Source of the DNA: Zea mays
Taxonomy: Eukaryota; Streptophyta; Magnoliopsida; Poales; Poaceae
DNA: 64,000 nt
Assembly (NCBI RefSeq): GCF_902167145.1
Contig: NC_050104.1
Coordinates: 101,381,849 to 101,445,848, forward strand
Reading direction: 5' to 3'
The translations under genes were made by a program, and so were the position numbers. Under the pieces are notes generated by a model that was not told the DNA's origin, searched no databases, and saw only the letters and a list, made by a program, of their open reading frames with translations. This document shows, one piece after another, positions 33,541-44,600 of the stretch; position 1 is the first letter of the stretch, and the number at the start of each line of letters is the position of its first letter.

Positions 33541-36178
33541 TTAGTTCTTGATTTTAGGTACCCAAACGATTTTGGGTCCTTTGACATTAGATACAAGAAC
33601 TTTGGGTACCCAAACACAAGTCTTTGATTCCTTGTGTTTGCCCCCAACATACTTGGCAACTACTTTGCCAGATTTGTTAGTTAAGACATAAGATGCATCA
33701 AAAGTTTTAAATGAAATGTTAGAATCATTTGATGCAATAGGAGTTTTCTTTCTAGGCAATTTAGCACGGGTTGATTGCCTAGAGCTAGATGTCTCACCCT
33801 TATACATAAAAGCATGATTAGGGCCATGGTGAGACTTCCTAGAATGAATTCTCCTAATTTTGTGCTCGGGATAACCGGCCGGGTACAAAATGTAACCCTC
33901 GTTATCTTGAGGCATAAGAGCCTTGCCCTTAAAAAAGTTAGACAATCTTTTAGGAGGGGCATTAAGTTTGACATTGTCTCCCTTTTGGAAGCCAATGCCA
34001 TCCTTGATACCAGGGCGTCTCCAACTATAGAGCATGCTTCTAGCAAATTTAAAATTTTCATTTTCATTTTCTAAGTCATGCTCATTGATTTTGGCATTAA
34101 GTTGAGCTATGTGATCATTTTGTTTCTTAATTAAAGCTAGGTGATCATGAATAGCGTCAACATTAATGTCTCTACATCTAGTGCAAATGGAAACATGCTC
34201 AATAGTAGATGTAGAAGGTTTGCAAGAATTAAGTTCAACAATCTTAGCACGTAAAATGTCATTCTTATCTCTAAGATCGGATATGGAAGCATTGCAAACA
34301 TCTAATTCTTTAGCCTTAGCAATTAATTTTTCATTATCATTTCTAAGGCTAGCAAGAGAGACATTCAATTCTTCAATCTTAGCAAGTAAATTAACATTAT
34401 TATCTCTAAGATTGGGAATTGAAACATCACAAACATTTGAATCAACCTTAGTAATTAAAGCATTCTCATTTCTAAGGTTGGTAACAACATCATGGCAAGT
34501 GCTTAGCTCACTAGATAGTTTTTTACATTTTTCTACTTCTAGAGCATAAGCATTCTTAACCTTAACATGCTTCTTATTTTCTTTAATTAGGAAGTCCTCT
34601 TGAGAATCTAAGAGTTCATCCTTCTCATGAATAGCACTAATTAATTCATTTAATTTTTCCTTTTGTTGCATGTTTAGGTTGGCAAAAAGGGTACGCAAAT
34701 TATCCTCCTCATCACTACAATTATCCTCATCACTAGAGGTTTCATATTTAGTGGAGGATTTTGATTTTACCTTCTTCCTTTTGTCGTCCTTTGCCATGAG
34801 GCACTTGTGGCCGACGTTGGGGAAGAGAAGGCCCTTGGTGACGGCGATGTTGGCGGTATCCTCGTCAGAGGAGGAGTCGGTGGAGCTCTCGTCGGAGTCC
34901 CATTCACGGCACACATGAGCATCGCCGCCCCTCTTCTTGTGGTACCTCTTCTTTTCTCTCCTCTTGCCCTTCTTGTCGTTATCCCTGTCACTGTCACTAG
35001 ATAGTGGACATTTTGCAATGAAGTGACCGGGCTTACCACACTTGTAGCAAACTTTCTTGGAGCGGGGCTTGTAATCCTTCCCCCTCCTTTGCTTGAGGAT
35101 TTTGGCGGAAGCTCTTGATGATGAGCGCCATCTCCTCATTGTCGAGCTTAGAGGCGTCGATGGGTTGTCTACTTGATGTAGACTCCTCCTTCTTCTCCTC
35201 CGTTGCCTTGAATGCGACCGGTTGTTCTTCGGGCGTGGAGGGGCCATCTTGCTCAATGATTTTCTTTGAGCCTTTGATCATCAACTCAAAGCTCACAAAT
35301 TTGCCTATTACTTCCTCGAGAGACATTAGTGTATATCTAGGATCACCACGTATTAATTGAACTTGCGTAGGGTTAAGAAAAACGAGTGATCTAAGAATAA
35401 CCTTGACCATTTCATGGTCATCCCATTTCTTACTCCCGAGGTTGCGCACTTAGTTCACCAAGGTCTTGAGTCGGTTGCACATTTCTTGTGGCTCCTCCCC
35501 TTGGCGAAGCCGGAAGCGACCGAGCTCCCCCTCGATCGTCTCCTGCTTGGTGATCTTGGTCACCTCGTCTCCTTCGTGCGCGGTCTTGAGCACGTCCCAA
35601 ATCTCCTTGGCGCTCTTTAACCCTTGCACCTTGTTATACTCCTCTCGACTTAGAGAGGCGAGGAGTATAGTGGTGGCTTGAGAGTTGAAGTGTCGGATTT
35701 GGGCGCCCTCGTCCGAATCATAGTCTTCATCCCCCGGTGATGGTACCTGTACTCCAATCTCAACAACATCCCAAATGCTAGTGTGGAGTGAGGTTAGATG
35801 ATGCCTCATTTTATCACTCCACATATTATAATCTTCACCATCAAACATAGGTGGTTTGCCTAATGGGACGGAAAGTAATGGAGTACGTTTGGAAATGCGA
35901 GGGTAGCGTAAGGGGATCTTACTAAACTTCTTGCGCTCATGGCGCTTAGAAGTTACGGACGGCGTGTCGGAGCCGGAGGTGGATGGCGACGAAGAATCGG
36001 TCTCGTAGTAGACCACCTTCCTCATCTTCTTTCTCTTGTCACCGCTCCGACGCGACTTGTTGTGTGAAGGGGATCCCTTCACTTTGTTGGCGGACTCTCC
36101 GGATGGAGCCTTCCCATGGCTTGTGGCGGGCTTCTCGTCGGTCCCGATCTCCCTCTTGGCGGATGCTCCTGACATCAC
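33541..36178 (-). pseudogene. gag: Ji-like Sirevirus gag, broken
   Basis: ATG at 36178. The capsid part contains SVPLGKPPMFDGEDYNMWSD and ATTILLASLSREEYNK. A TAA at 35450-35452 and a frame change near 35100 separate it from the zinc knuckle CYKCGKPGHFIAKC (35008-35049). A long charged, partly coiled-coil C-terminal half follows, in which ELN/LRN/K heptad-like segments recur; it ends at a TAA near 33541 just before pol. The extended gag with a coiled-coil tail is typical of the genus Sirevirus. Confidence 0.88.
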
Positions 36179-36208
36179 TTCGAGCGGTTAGGCTCTAATG
36201 AAGCACCG

Positions 36209-36221
36209 GGCTCTGATACCA
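36209..36221 (-). other. Primer-binding site (initiator Met tRNA) of the Ji-like Sirevirus
   Basis: Minus strand TGGTATCAGAGCC two bases inside the 5' LTR, the usual Copia primer site complementary to the 3' end of initiator Met tRNA. Confidence 0.9.
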
Positions 36222-36223
36222 AT

Positions 36224-37431
36224 TGAAAGTCGCCTAGAGGGGGGTGAATAGGGCGAATCTGAAATTTATAAACTTAAGCACAACTACAAGTCGGGTTAGC
36301 GTTAGAAATATAAACGAGTCCGAGAGAGAGGGCGGAAAACAAATCGCAAGCGAATAAAGAGTATGACACAAGGATTTGTTTTACTGAGGTTTGGTTCTTG
36401 CAAACCTACTCCCCGTTGAGGTGGTCACAAAGACCGGGTCTCTTTCAACCCTTTCCCTTTCTCAAACGGTCACTTAGACCGAGTGAGCTTCTCTTCTCAA
36501 TCAAATGGAACACAAAGTTCCCGCAAGGACCACCACACAATTGGTGTCTCTTGCCTCAGTTACAATTGAGTTTGATCACAAGAAAGAATGAGAAAGAAGA
36601 AGCAATCCAAGTGCAAGAGCTCAAAAGAACACAAATGTCGCTCTCTCTAGTCACTATTTAATTTGGAGTGATTCTGGACTTGGGAGAGGATTTGATCTCT
36701 TTGGTTGTGTCAAGAATTGAATGTTATAGCTCTTGTATGGTGTAGGAAGTTGGAAAACTTGGATGCTATTGAATGTGGGGGTGGTTGGGGTATTTATAGC
36801 CCCAACCACCAAAAGTGGCCGTTGGGAGGCTGTCTGTCGCATGGTGCACCGGACACTGTCCGGTGCACCAGCCACGTCAGCCGGCCGTTGGGTTCTGACC
36901 GTTGGAGCTCTGACTGGTGGGGCCTTTGGGCTGTCCGGTGGTGCACCGGACAGGACCTGAAGACTATCCGGTGCGCCGCCTGTCGCTGCTCTGACTCTGG
37001 CGCGCACTGTAGCGCATTGAATGCGTTTGCAGTCGACCGTTGGCGCGAAGTAGCCGTTGCTCCGCTGGCACACCGGATAGTCCGGTGTGACACCGGACAC
37101 TGTCCGGTGCTTCACCGGACAGTCCGGTGAATTATAGCGGAGCGGCCTCCCATTTTCCCGAAGGTGGCAAGTTATGCTTCGAGTTCCCTGGTGCACCGGA
37201 CACTGTCCGGTGGCACACCGGACAGTCCGGTGCGCTAGACCAGGGTGCCTTTGGGATGTCTTTAGCTCTCTTTATTTGAACCCATCTTTGGTCTTTTTAT
37301 TGGCTTGTTGTGAACCTTTGGCACCTGTAGAACTCATAATCTAGAGCAAACTAGTTAGTCCAATTATTTGTGTTGGGCAATTCAACCACCAAAATCTATT
37401 TAGGAAAAGGTGTAAGCCTATTTCCCTTTCA
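36224..37431 (-). repeat. 5' LTR of the Ji-like Sirevirus
   Basis: 1208 bp. Palindrome units CACCGGACACTGTCCGGTG and CACCGGACAGTCCGGTG occur at about 36846-36868, 36942-36980, 37071-37128 and 37192-37222. It has extra units near 37085-37110 and 37195-37220 relative to the partner LTR and lacks one present there near 21610. Confidence 0.92.
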
Positions 37432-37436
37432 CCTTT

Positions 37437-37747
37437 TCATCATGAAATGCATAATAATGGGTCCATAGACGTGTTGTACCTTGCTTGCTTGAGGCACAAA
37501 GAACATCAACACAATACTTGCATGCTGCCATGGGCTTCTTGGTAACCATGTCATCCACTGTTTCTTCAACAAAAATTTTAGTGTAATGATCCCAAACCTT
37601 TGAGGTTTTCTTCTTTGGTAGTTTAACTTTGGTGGCTGAAGTTCTTCCATTTGGAGAATCTGTGTTAGTCTCAGCACCAGCAGCAATAGTCTCACTTTCA
37701 ATCATATTGGCGCTACCATTTGTCTCAGATGGCGTTGAGTTCTGCAA
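37437..37747 (-). pseudogene. hAT transposase N-terminal part with BED zinc finger
   Basis: ATG at 37747 on the minus strand. After a Ser/Thr-rich leader comes a basic KLPKKKTSKVWDHY segment, then the BED-type finger (AACKYC ... TTRLWTHYYAFH), which in hAT transposases binds the element's ends. The frame is cut after the finger by the Sirevirus and would continue into the catalytic region at 20983 and below. Confidence 0.85.
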
Positions 37748-38640
37748 GAAATAATTTTAATAATGAACATGCTACATATCATGGTACTATAAATAAAACA
37801 ACTAACAATTTAAGTTATATATGGATATACCTGGTTATTTCTTAACGACCTTGTGTTTCTTGAAACCATGGTTATTGATCTGTTCCTAACTCTGTATATA
37901 GTAACCATAGAATTTTAGTTGTTACTGTATATCCCTACAATAACAATAAAATCGTGTGGAAATTCACAAATGCATCATAGTAATACAACACTAAATAGGC
38001 CCCCTAAGTAAAGCCACAATTATGCTCTTGATAATAGCAGTACATTGCAGAAATATAGAAAATCAAGTCCCTTAATTATTAAATTTACCAGTGTAATCAC
38101 CAGATTTGCAAGCTACTGTATTTCTTAGCATCACACTATTCATATAAGTAAATAAATAAATCACCAGATTTGGAGAGGGAAGCAACATTGTGGTAGCCTT
38201 ACCTTATTGTGCGGAGCAGGCAGGCACCATTGGAGTTGTGTCAGGCCTCATGCCTCCCTACCATGGGACTACAGGAGAGAATGGGAGAGGGTCAAGGCGC
38301 CAAGCACTGAAGAGCCACCGGAGCAGTCGAGCAAACGCGCCAAGAGAATGAAATGAATGGGAATTGGCGGACTAGGGATTGGTATAATTTCTCTATTTGG
38401 CGCGTGGAGGGTGGAGCAGCCTGATTTTGGCGCGCGGCTGAAATGGGGCCTGATTTTGGCGCAAGATCGAGAGTGCCGCGAAAAAGAAATCATTTGGCCA
38501 CAGTCGAATACGGATAGCATATAGGAGGCTACTATTGCCTCTATTAGACGCGGTGAGGAAGAATGGAAGCGCAAGCGCTGTAGTCTGTCTAAATCGACTA
38601 AATGTTGAGGTGGATGAGAGGGAGAGGAGAAGTGGGTTGT
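37748..38640 (-). other. Leader/5' region of the split hAT element
   Basis: No protein motif. 38260-38600 is richer in GC with repeated TTTGGCGC and TGATTTTGGCGC blocks (38397, 38422, 38452), reminiscent of subterminal transposase-binding repeats, but the terminal inverted repeat was not found. Confidence 0.4.
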
Positions 38641-38645
38641 AAACT

Positions 38646-39078
38646 TAGGGTCTTTCTGGTTGGGTTGTGACTATAAAAATTGTTGTTGTGAACTATGAGC
38701 TATGAAAAACGCTAGTGTTGGCTATGAGTTGTAAAAAGCAAAAAGATGTTTGGTGTAAGCTGCTATACAATAAGCAGGGTTGATTTTGTGGCAAGAGAAT
38801 TGGAGGGGACCTATAGAGGAGGAAACCTCTTCCTATTCAAAATCCTCCATGGATACTCTCCAATTCTCTGGTCACCAAATCAGCCCTAAAGGTTCTTCCA
38901 TATATATGTGCAAAGTTCGTCTATCTGAAAGAAACCAAAAGCATGTTTAGAGATGCTTTTTAATTTTGCACTACAAGAATGTCGACTTTTAGAAAAAGCT
39001 GATGGTTGGATTGGAACCTTTGATTTGACTTTCGTGGGGCAAAAGCCACAGCCAAAAGCCAAACCAAACACATCCTTA
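38646..39078. mobile_element. MITE-like element with a second MITE inside
   Basis: The left edge AGGGTCTTTCTGGTTGGG and, read inward from the right, AAGGATGTGTTTGGTTTGG form imperfect inverted repeats. Next to the left edge are GCTATGAGTTGTAAAAAGC-type stem sequences, next to the right edge AAAAGCCACAGCCAAAAGCC. The 38777-38886 element lies between them. Boundaries are approximate. Confidence 0.45.
38777..38886. mobile_element. 110-bp nested MITE
   Basis: Terminal inverted repeats of about 28 bp: GGGTTGATTTTGTGGCAAGA... on the left and GGGCTGATTTGGTGACCAGA... from the right, both continuing into GAATTGGAG. No unambiguous target duplication. GGGCTGATTTGGTGACC-type ends are frequent in maize MITEs (from memory). 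Confidence 0.7.
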
Positions 39079-39394
39079 CAGGTGGCTTAGACAAGTCATG
39101 CATTAATAGTGAACAGCTAACTACTATATAAACTAGTAGGTAGTCTATAAAGATTCTTACGATCATTATTCGGTTATATTATTAAACTTGCTCTAATAGA
39201 AAGAGTGGGAGAAAGAAGAAAGAGCTAGGGGTAGCAAAACAATCCATCAGATATCTTCTCTCTTATGAAATTAGAAATAGATATTTTATTAAGCGTAATG
39301 TACATAAGCAAATTTAATTACAACCAACGCGTATCAATAATAAATGTTACTCTTTGCCTGTGTCCACCAACAAACAGATTTCTAGTATCAACAT

Positions 39395-39535
39395 TTTATT
39401 CCATTTTAATTACTAAATTATAAAATACGTAAACTAAAACTCAATTTTAGTTTTCATATTTAACAATTTATGAACTAAAATAAAATAAATTTGATATACT
39501 AAAAGTTAGTCTTTATAATCAAACACACCCTAGGT
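39395..39535. mobile_element. Tourist-like MITE fragment
   Basis: AT-rich block ending AATCAAACACACCCTA with internal ACTAAAA/TTTTAGT inverted pieces, the same style as the segment at 40469-40600. One terminus only is convincing. Confidence 0.4.
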
Positions 39536-39540
39536 TTACT

Positions 39541-42193
39541 GTAGAATAGCCTATATATTTTGACTATAGTATACTACCGGACATGCACGCTGGCTCATTT
39601 CCACATCCGGATTTCTCGTTTGTAGTGTGTTAAATTTTGACTATATATTTTGGATCCTTAGTGTACTGTGGGACTGAGGCAATAACGTGTGTAGTGTGTT
39701 AAATTTTGAAAAGATAGTATATATATGTAGTAGAAAACCCGGCCCGAAACTTTTCCTTTGTATATATTGACCAAAGAAATCCAGCAAAGCAACTCACGTT
39801 TCATTTACAACGACTTTAATAATATATATGGGGTATATATGAAAGTGATCATATTATATACAGTATATACTAAATAATATCATTAATTTCCTCTAGGAAC
39901 ACACACGTGCAAGCTTGTTTTTATGCATGACAGAGAATCTTACGCATGGACAACAGAGCATATGTCTGGCTCATGTATGCATGTATTGTGTCGACTCTTG
40001 TACTTCGTTGTCTCTTCCTCCTGTACGTACTGCTGTACGCACGTACGTAGACATATATACATACTGGCTCACCCAGTACACACACATGCTTTAGTTTTGC
40101 GCTTGAACTCCGTACGTCGACCGTTCAACTATAACAAGCAACAGCGCCTGCGATTTATTTTGACCAGTCACGCGACAAGCCGACAATCCCATATTACACC
40201 ATGCATGCATGATTCTGAAATTATGACCTAACTGCCTTACGTAGCATCATCGACATGAGCTTAGCTTGCATGCATGAGCGACGGATTCCCTCCAATAATA
40301 ATATGCGTGCTATGCATTATTGGCTTCCCATGCATGCATGCATGATGCTGAACAAGCAACAAACTTGAGCTGGAAAAACAAGAGCTAGCATAATCATTTC
40401 CTCGATCATGAAAGCGACCGACCGACCGCGCGGCACCCGGACGTCGATTGAATGGTTGATCTCGCTACTAATTTTTAGTCCCTTAATATGATTTCATTTT
40501 AGTACTTAAATTATCAAATATAGAAACTAAAACTCTATTTTAATTTTCGTATTTAGGAATTTAGATACTTAAAATGGTAGGACTAAAAATTAAACACTCC
40601 CTAAGATGACATGCATGTACATATAAATGTGATGGCCAAACCAAACTAAACGCATCCATTATTCCATTCCAAAGATGGATTATTATCGATCAACAACCGA
40701 CCAGATAAACAAAGCATATGCATGAGCACCACACTACCCCCAATTAACAAGCGTACACGCCATGTGGCAAGGAGAACGCGCGCCGTGCGTACGTACTTAC
40801 GTACGTACGTGGCCAAGCGACGACAGACGTGTACATGCTATGCAACGACGGCAGGGGCAGCGGCTGTCAGTTCACTGTCGTGGTCATCCTCATCGTCGAC
40901 ACACAGGGGAGGGGGGGCCACGGGTACAGGAGCTAGCAAAACCCTGGCAAAGCTGCGGCGTGCGTGGGCACATGCGTCGGTGGCACTGGCCACCACGATT
41001 GTTTGGTTGGCATGGGCGCATGTATCAAGATTCGATCGATCCCCTCTTCCTCCAGCTCCGTTTCACACTACTAGCTGCTTGAAGATAGCAGGATACCTAG
41101 GGTCCTGCGCACTGTATTGCACAACGGGGGTCCCCCTGCACTGATGATGGCACAGTACCGCGTTCTCCCATTCATTGCATGGACGACCATCCCATCCATG
41201 CATTTACTTGCCTGAGGACCCCCCCAGTGCATGCAAGCCTATAACCAGTGTCATCATGCATGACGGCAAATTGGCAAGGTTGTCTTGTGTCGATCGATCG
41301 TCTGCCGACCAGGGAACTGCTAATAAGCATTGTTCACATATTTGTCCCGTGTGGTGCTGCTTAAGGGGTTCTATTAGATGGACGATTATTAGATTATGAA
41401 ATGTAGGATGATGATAATAATTCTAATACACTAGAGTTTGTCGGTGTTCAGAACAAGCTGTAACCATGTATAGTAAAACATCTTTTACGACTCCATTGCA
41501 TTGATAGTAGACAGATCTAGAGTAAGCTCAGCTTAGTGACAGTGTAGCATCATCACGAAGTCTCATGCTGGTCAATCAGGGCCCCTACAAGCCAGGGCTT
41601 TATACAGGAGCCCCAACACTATCTAATACGACACCAAGGCAAGATAAATCAAGATTGCACACGGGTACCACATGCACCCTCGATCAGGTAGGTTGTATGG
41701 TACTAGGTGGTTCATATAAGGCTCTCATCCATCATATTTATTACGAGGGGTAATGCTGCTGCTAAAAAGCATCGTTGTAGACTTATAGGCGCACACACTA
41801 AGACCACATGTGTACCTGCAAGTGTTGTATAATGTGTGTGGCTAAAGCCGCTACCAATTACTCCGGACTCGATGGTATGGAGAAAATTAACTATTAGCCA
41901 CTATTTGGGGGTACGGTGGGTGGTTTACCATGTCAATGATTCATGTGTCAGTGACACATGTGGCTCCACCTGCACCATGACCTCCTCAGCCATAGCCTGG
42001 AGACCTACGTCACCATTTACACTAGCAACATGTCGCACAAACATCATTGCAACGACAAGTCGATATCTTATCATTCTCTCAAGAATAGCCTTAGCTTGCA
42101 GCCAGGTAACTCAACTGGTCCACCCTATTAGGGCCATGTGTATGCTGCTTACACTCGAACTCCATTAGATGGTGTGGCCATAAAAGTTTCACC
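39541..42193. other. Low-copy intergenic DNA
   Basis: No gene supported. 39900-41300 is studded with CATGCATG (40200, 40270, 40329-40345) and ACGTACGT runs (40024-40050, 40785-40812). Short frames at 40722-41144 overlap in two phases and have no recognisable domain. 41400-42190 has no recognisable structure. Confidence 0.35.
40469..40605. mobile_element. Tourist-like MITE
   Basis: Perfect 13-bp inverted repeat TAATTTTTAGTCC (40469-40481) against GGACTAAAAATTA (40580-40592), followed by AACACTCCCT. Internally AT-rich with ACTAAAACT/ATTTTAAT halves. Confidence 0.55.
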
Positions 42194-42750
42194 CAGTGGC
42201 GGACCTAGGATTTGATCATAGAGTATATGATGCAAAAAAAAATGTTATATATAATTCGGTAAAACCATATATAGTACGACGATATATAGATCCAGATGAC
42301 GAACCTCCGAGAGACCATGATTATATCTGATAATCTAATATATATACCACAAATGAGACATGAGAAGCGATCCTCCGATTTAGAGCAGGGCGGCGCCAGA
42401 CTGTGGCGCAACACTATGGTCAGGGCTCCGTTCTCTCAGATCAAGATTAGATTAGAAAAACGAAACGTCTAGACCACTAGGAAATTGAAACGGCGGTGGA
42501 CTGCAGTATATAGGGCACTAGGGCCAGGGCACTACGAGTCAGAAAAATGAAACATCTTGTGCGCTATGTTGCCGCTCGGGCCGCATCTTAATGGCCTAAT
42601 GGGCCTCCTGTGATGATGCCATACTGTACAATGCACTATATATTTTTTCTTTTTTTCCTTTTTAGTTTTTACATATATGGTATACATACATGCGCTGGTT
42701 TTACAGGGTATGCCGGTGCATACCCGGTATACCCTGTAGGTCCGCCATTG
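42194..42750. mobile_element. Non-autonomous hAT element with 8-bp target duplication
   Basis: 557 bp flanked by GTTTCACC at 42186-42193 and 42751-42758. The ends are CAGTGGCGGACCTA and, from the right, CAATGGCGGACCTA, which with an 8-bp duplication indicates the hAT superfamily (the Tip100-like group has CAGTGGCGG-type ends, from memory). No transposase. The right flank contains an inverted pair, GGGTATGCCGGTG and its near-complement around GGTATACCC, just inside the terminus. Confidence 0.88.
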
Positions 42751-42819
42751 GTTTCACCCTCACCTTCTAAAGAAGTATAATGGGGCCATCAATCTCTCTG
42801 AGTTTCTCTAAATCTATGT

Positions 42820-44280
42820 CATCGCTATCCTCGCCATTGGTGGGGGTGAAGGTGATGATGAACAATTTTCATGTGACCTTGACTAGCTAGGCTTGGTCTT
42901 GGCGCGCTCATGAATCTCTCTAAGGCATCCATTTGGTCATGGGAGGAGCTTTGCTGACAAATTATGTCCAAATTTGAAAGCCCTTACTCTCAGACCAATA
43001 AGAGTCCGACATCCACCATCTAACAACAATCTAGCGAAACACTATGTGCCTTCATGTTGTATTTATGTCAGGCCACAAACATTGTCACGTGTATCTTCAT
43101 GTCCTATGTCATCATTGTGCATGTGAGTCTGTGAGATGAGAAAATGCTTGAGAAGCGGTGCAACCGCATCATCCATAACATGGGTGACCTACTCTATGTG
43201 GCAGACAAGTGCTCTTAGGGCACTAAGGGTTGGGCACGCATGCCCATCACGCTACCTAGCTAGGGCTAGTGGAAGCCATTCCTTCCTAGGGTGGTGCCTA
43301 GAATAATAATAATGCAAGGCCTCACTGCTAGGCCTATGCTGCCATGGGCGATGGCGGTGATGTTGTCCCCCTTCGAACACAAGCGATCACGCTTAGGGTC
43401 CTAAGGCATTGTGCAAAAGAATTACTATCCTAGGCACACAATGAATGATAATGAATTGACCTTAGTGCCAAGCAGTTAAATATCTAGCCAAGCATGTCTA
43501 ATAATGATCTAGCTAGAAGCGACAACAATAATATGCAGAACCATAGAAGAAGCGTAATAATGAGACTCAGGTCGTCAAGGTCCTGTTCCCTAAATGTAGC
43601 ATGGATGACCTTGACTTCTAGGAGTTAAAGCGCACCACCACCATCATTTATAGAACCACCGACAAGTTATCCTTCCACCGTGTCATCAAGCTTATACACT
43701 GTGAGGTGCATGCCATGATTCCATAGCACACACCACTAGCCCCCTCAAATGATTTAGGACACCCATCATCTTTGATTCCTTTGATTGTTCTCACAACATG
43801 GTAGGTGCGAGGATTCATGCTATTGTAGTCTTCCCCACCATCAACAATATCAAGCTCAAACATATCCTGATTGATGATGGGGACAAAGTCAACTTCTTAT
43901 CGATGTACGTCTTTGATGAAATGTAGACCTCACGCATCGATCTCATGGCCATGTGCTCATTAACATGGTTCTCCTAAGAGATGGTCCTTTTTCCCTTTTA
44001 TCAGCTCCATCAAGTTGATAGTCACCTTTGGCACTAAGGAAACTTTCACACTAAGTATGTGAATTTCATCATCACTGAGCTCCACCTTCACTGCAATGCC
44101 TTTCTTAAGCACTCCATGCTCTATAAATTCAAAGTGGTTGTCCACTACTAGTACCTAATCCTCAAGATACATGGGCCTGAAGGCATAATCATTATGCCCT
44201 CTAGCCGCACTAAGGCCATATTTGCGGTTGAGAAGCTACACAGCATCACGACACATGGCTCCAAAGTAGAGAGCCCTTAA
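42820..44280 (+). pseudogene. Decayed Gypsy gag and aspartic protease
   Basis: No frame is open for long, but recognisable segments follow in the right order on the + strand. Near 42935 is a capsid-like SIWSWEELC piece and near 43180 an NMGDLLYVADKC-like piece. From about 43770 to 44250 there is a protease-like run including ITFDSFDCSHNM-like residues just upstream, then KHILIDDGDKVNFLSM, where the active-site DGG/DSG is altered, and a YLILKIHGP tail. This resembles Tat/Athila-type Gypsy polyproteins of grasses. It is old: stops and frame changes every few dozen codons. Confidence 0.55.
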
Positions 44281-44600
44281 AATGAGGCTCTCTCATGAGA
44301 GCCTTAAGGTTGCCATTACAATGCATGTTGCCCCTCCTAAGGGCCCAATGGCCCCTGATCATAGGCCTGCTCTAGTAAGCCTGAAGGCACGATGTGCCCA
44401 TCGGTCGCTCATATGTTCCTCATAAAGGTTATAAAGATCAGTGGGAAGGCCTCCCAAATGACCCACATTGGTGGGAACCTAGGGGCAAACTAAAAACTCA
44501 TTCTCATCACCTTCTTCTGGGAAAACATCAATATTTTTAGTGTTATGACATACTTAAGGTCCCTAGGGATACAATTAAGCATCATTTGGAGGTTCATCCT

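Larger units (their letters stand above)
20989..37431 (-). mobile_element. Ji-like Sirevirus (Copia), host of a nested Zeon-like element
   Basis: The outer limits are proven by the TSD CCTTT on both sides and by LTRs of 1169 bp (left, 3' LTR) and 1208 bp (right, 5' LTR). Order on the minus strand: 5' LTR, initiator-Met-type primer site TGGTATCAGAGC, gag, protease-integrase-RT-RNase H, then a long 3' untranslated zone with repeated purine tracts. A Zeon-like element sits at 23010-30323; without it the Sirevirus is about 9.1 kb, normal for the genus. The LTR start TGAAAGGGAAATAGGCTTAC and the pol gene order place it close to maize Ji, from memory. Confidence 0.92.
18430..38640 (-). mobile_element. 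Ac-like hAT DNA transposon, split by a 16.4-kb insertion
   Basis: The left end, TAGGGGTGGAAACGGATCG, matches the Ac/Ds-type hAT terminus (T/CAGGGATGAAAACGG class) and is followed by a subterminal region rich in CGAATCCGAAT-like repeats. A minus-strand transposase follows, interrupted at 20989-37431 by a Sirevirus (TSD CCTTT, 20984-20988 and 37432-37436). The right end of the hAT element could not be located: no CCGTTTCCACCCCTA-like sequence was seen between 37750 and 39200, so the limit at about 38640, where a different MITE-like segment begins, is only an estimate. Without the insertion the element would be about 3.8 kb, a normal size for an autonomous hAT. Confidence 0.75.

Noticed and set aside
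37750..39200. Search for the right terminal inverted repeat of the hAT element
   Set aside because: No sequence resembling CCGTTTCCACCCCTA and no match to the ATTATAAG candidate duplication at 18422-18429 was found.
40722..41144. 140-codon frame in low-copy DNA
   Set aside because: Overlaps another frame of similar length, is rich in low-complexity Ser/Arg/Thr, and has no recognisable motif.
41095..41225. Possible microRNA-like hairpin (GGGGGTCCCCCTGCACTG versus GACCCCCCCAGTGCATG)
   Set aside because: The arms do not pair in a continuous stem by eye and no known plant miRNA sequence was recognised.
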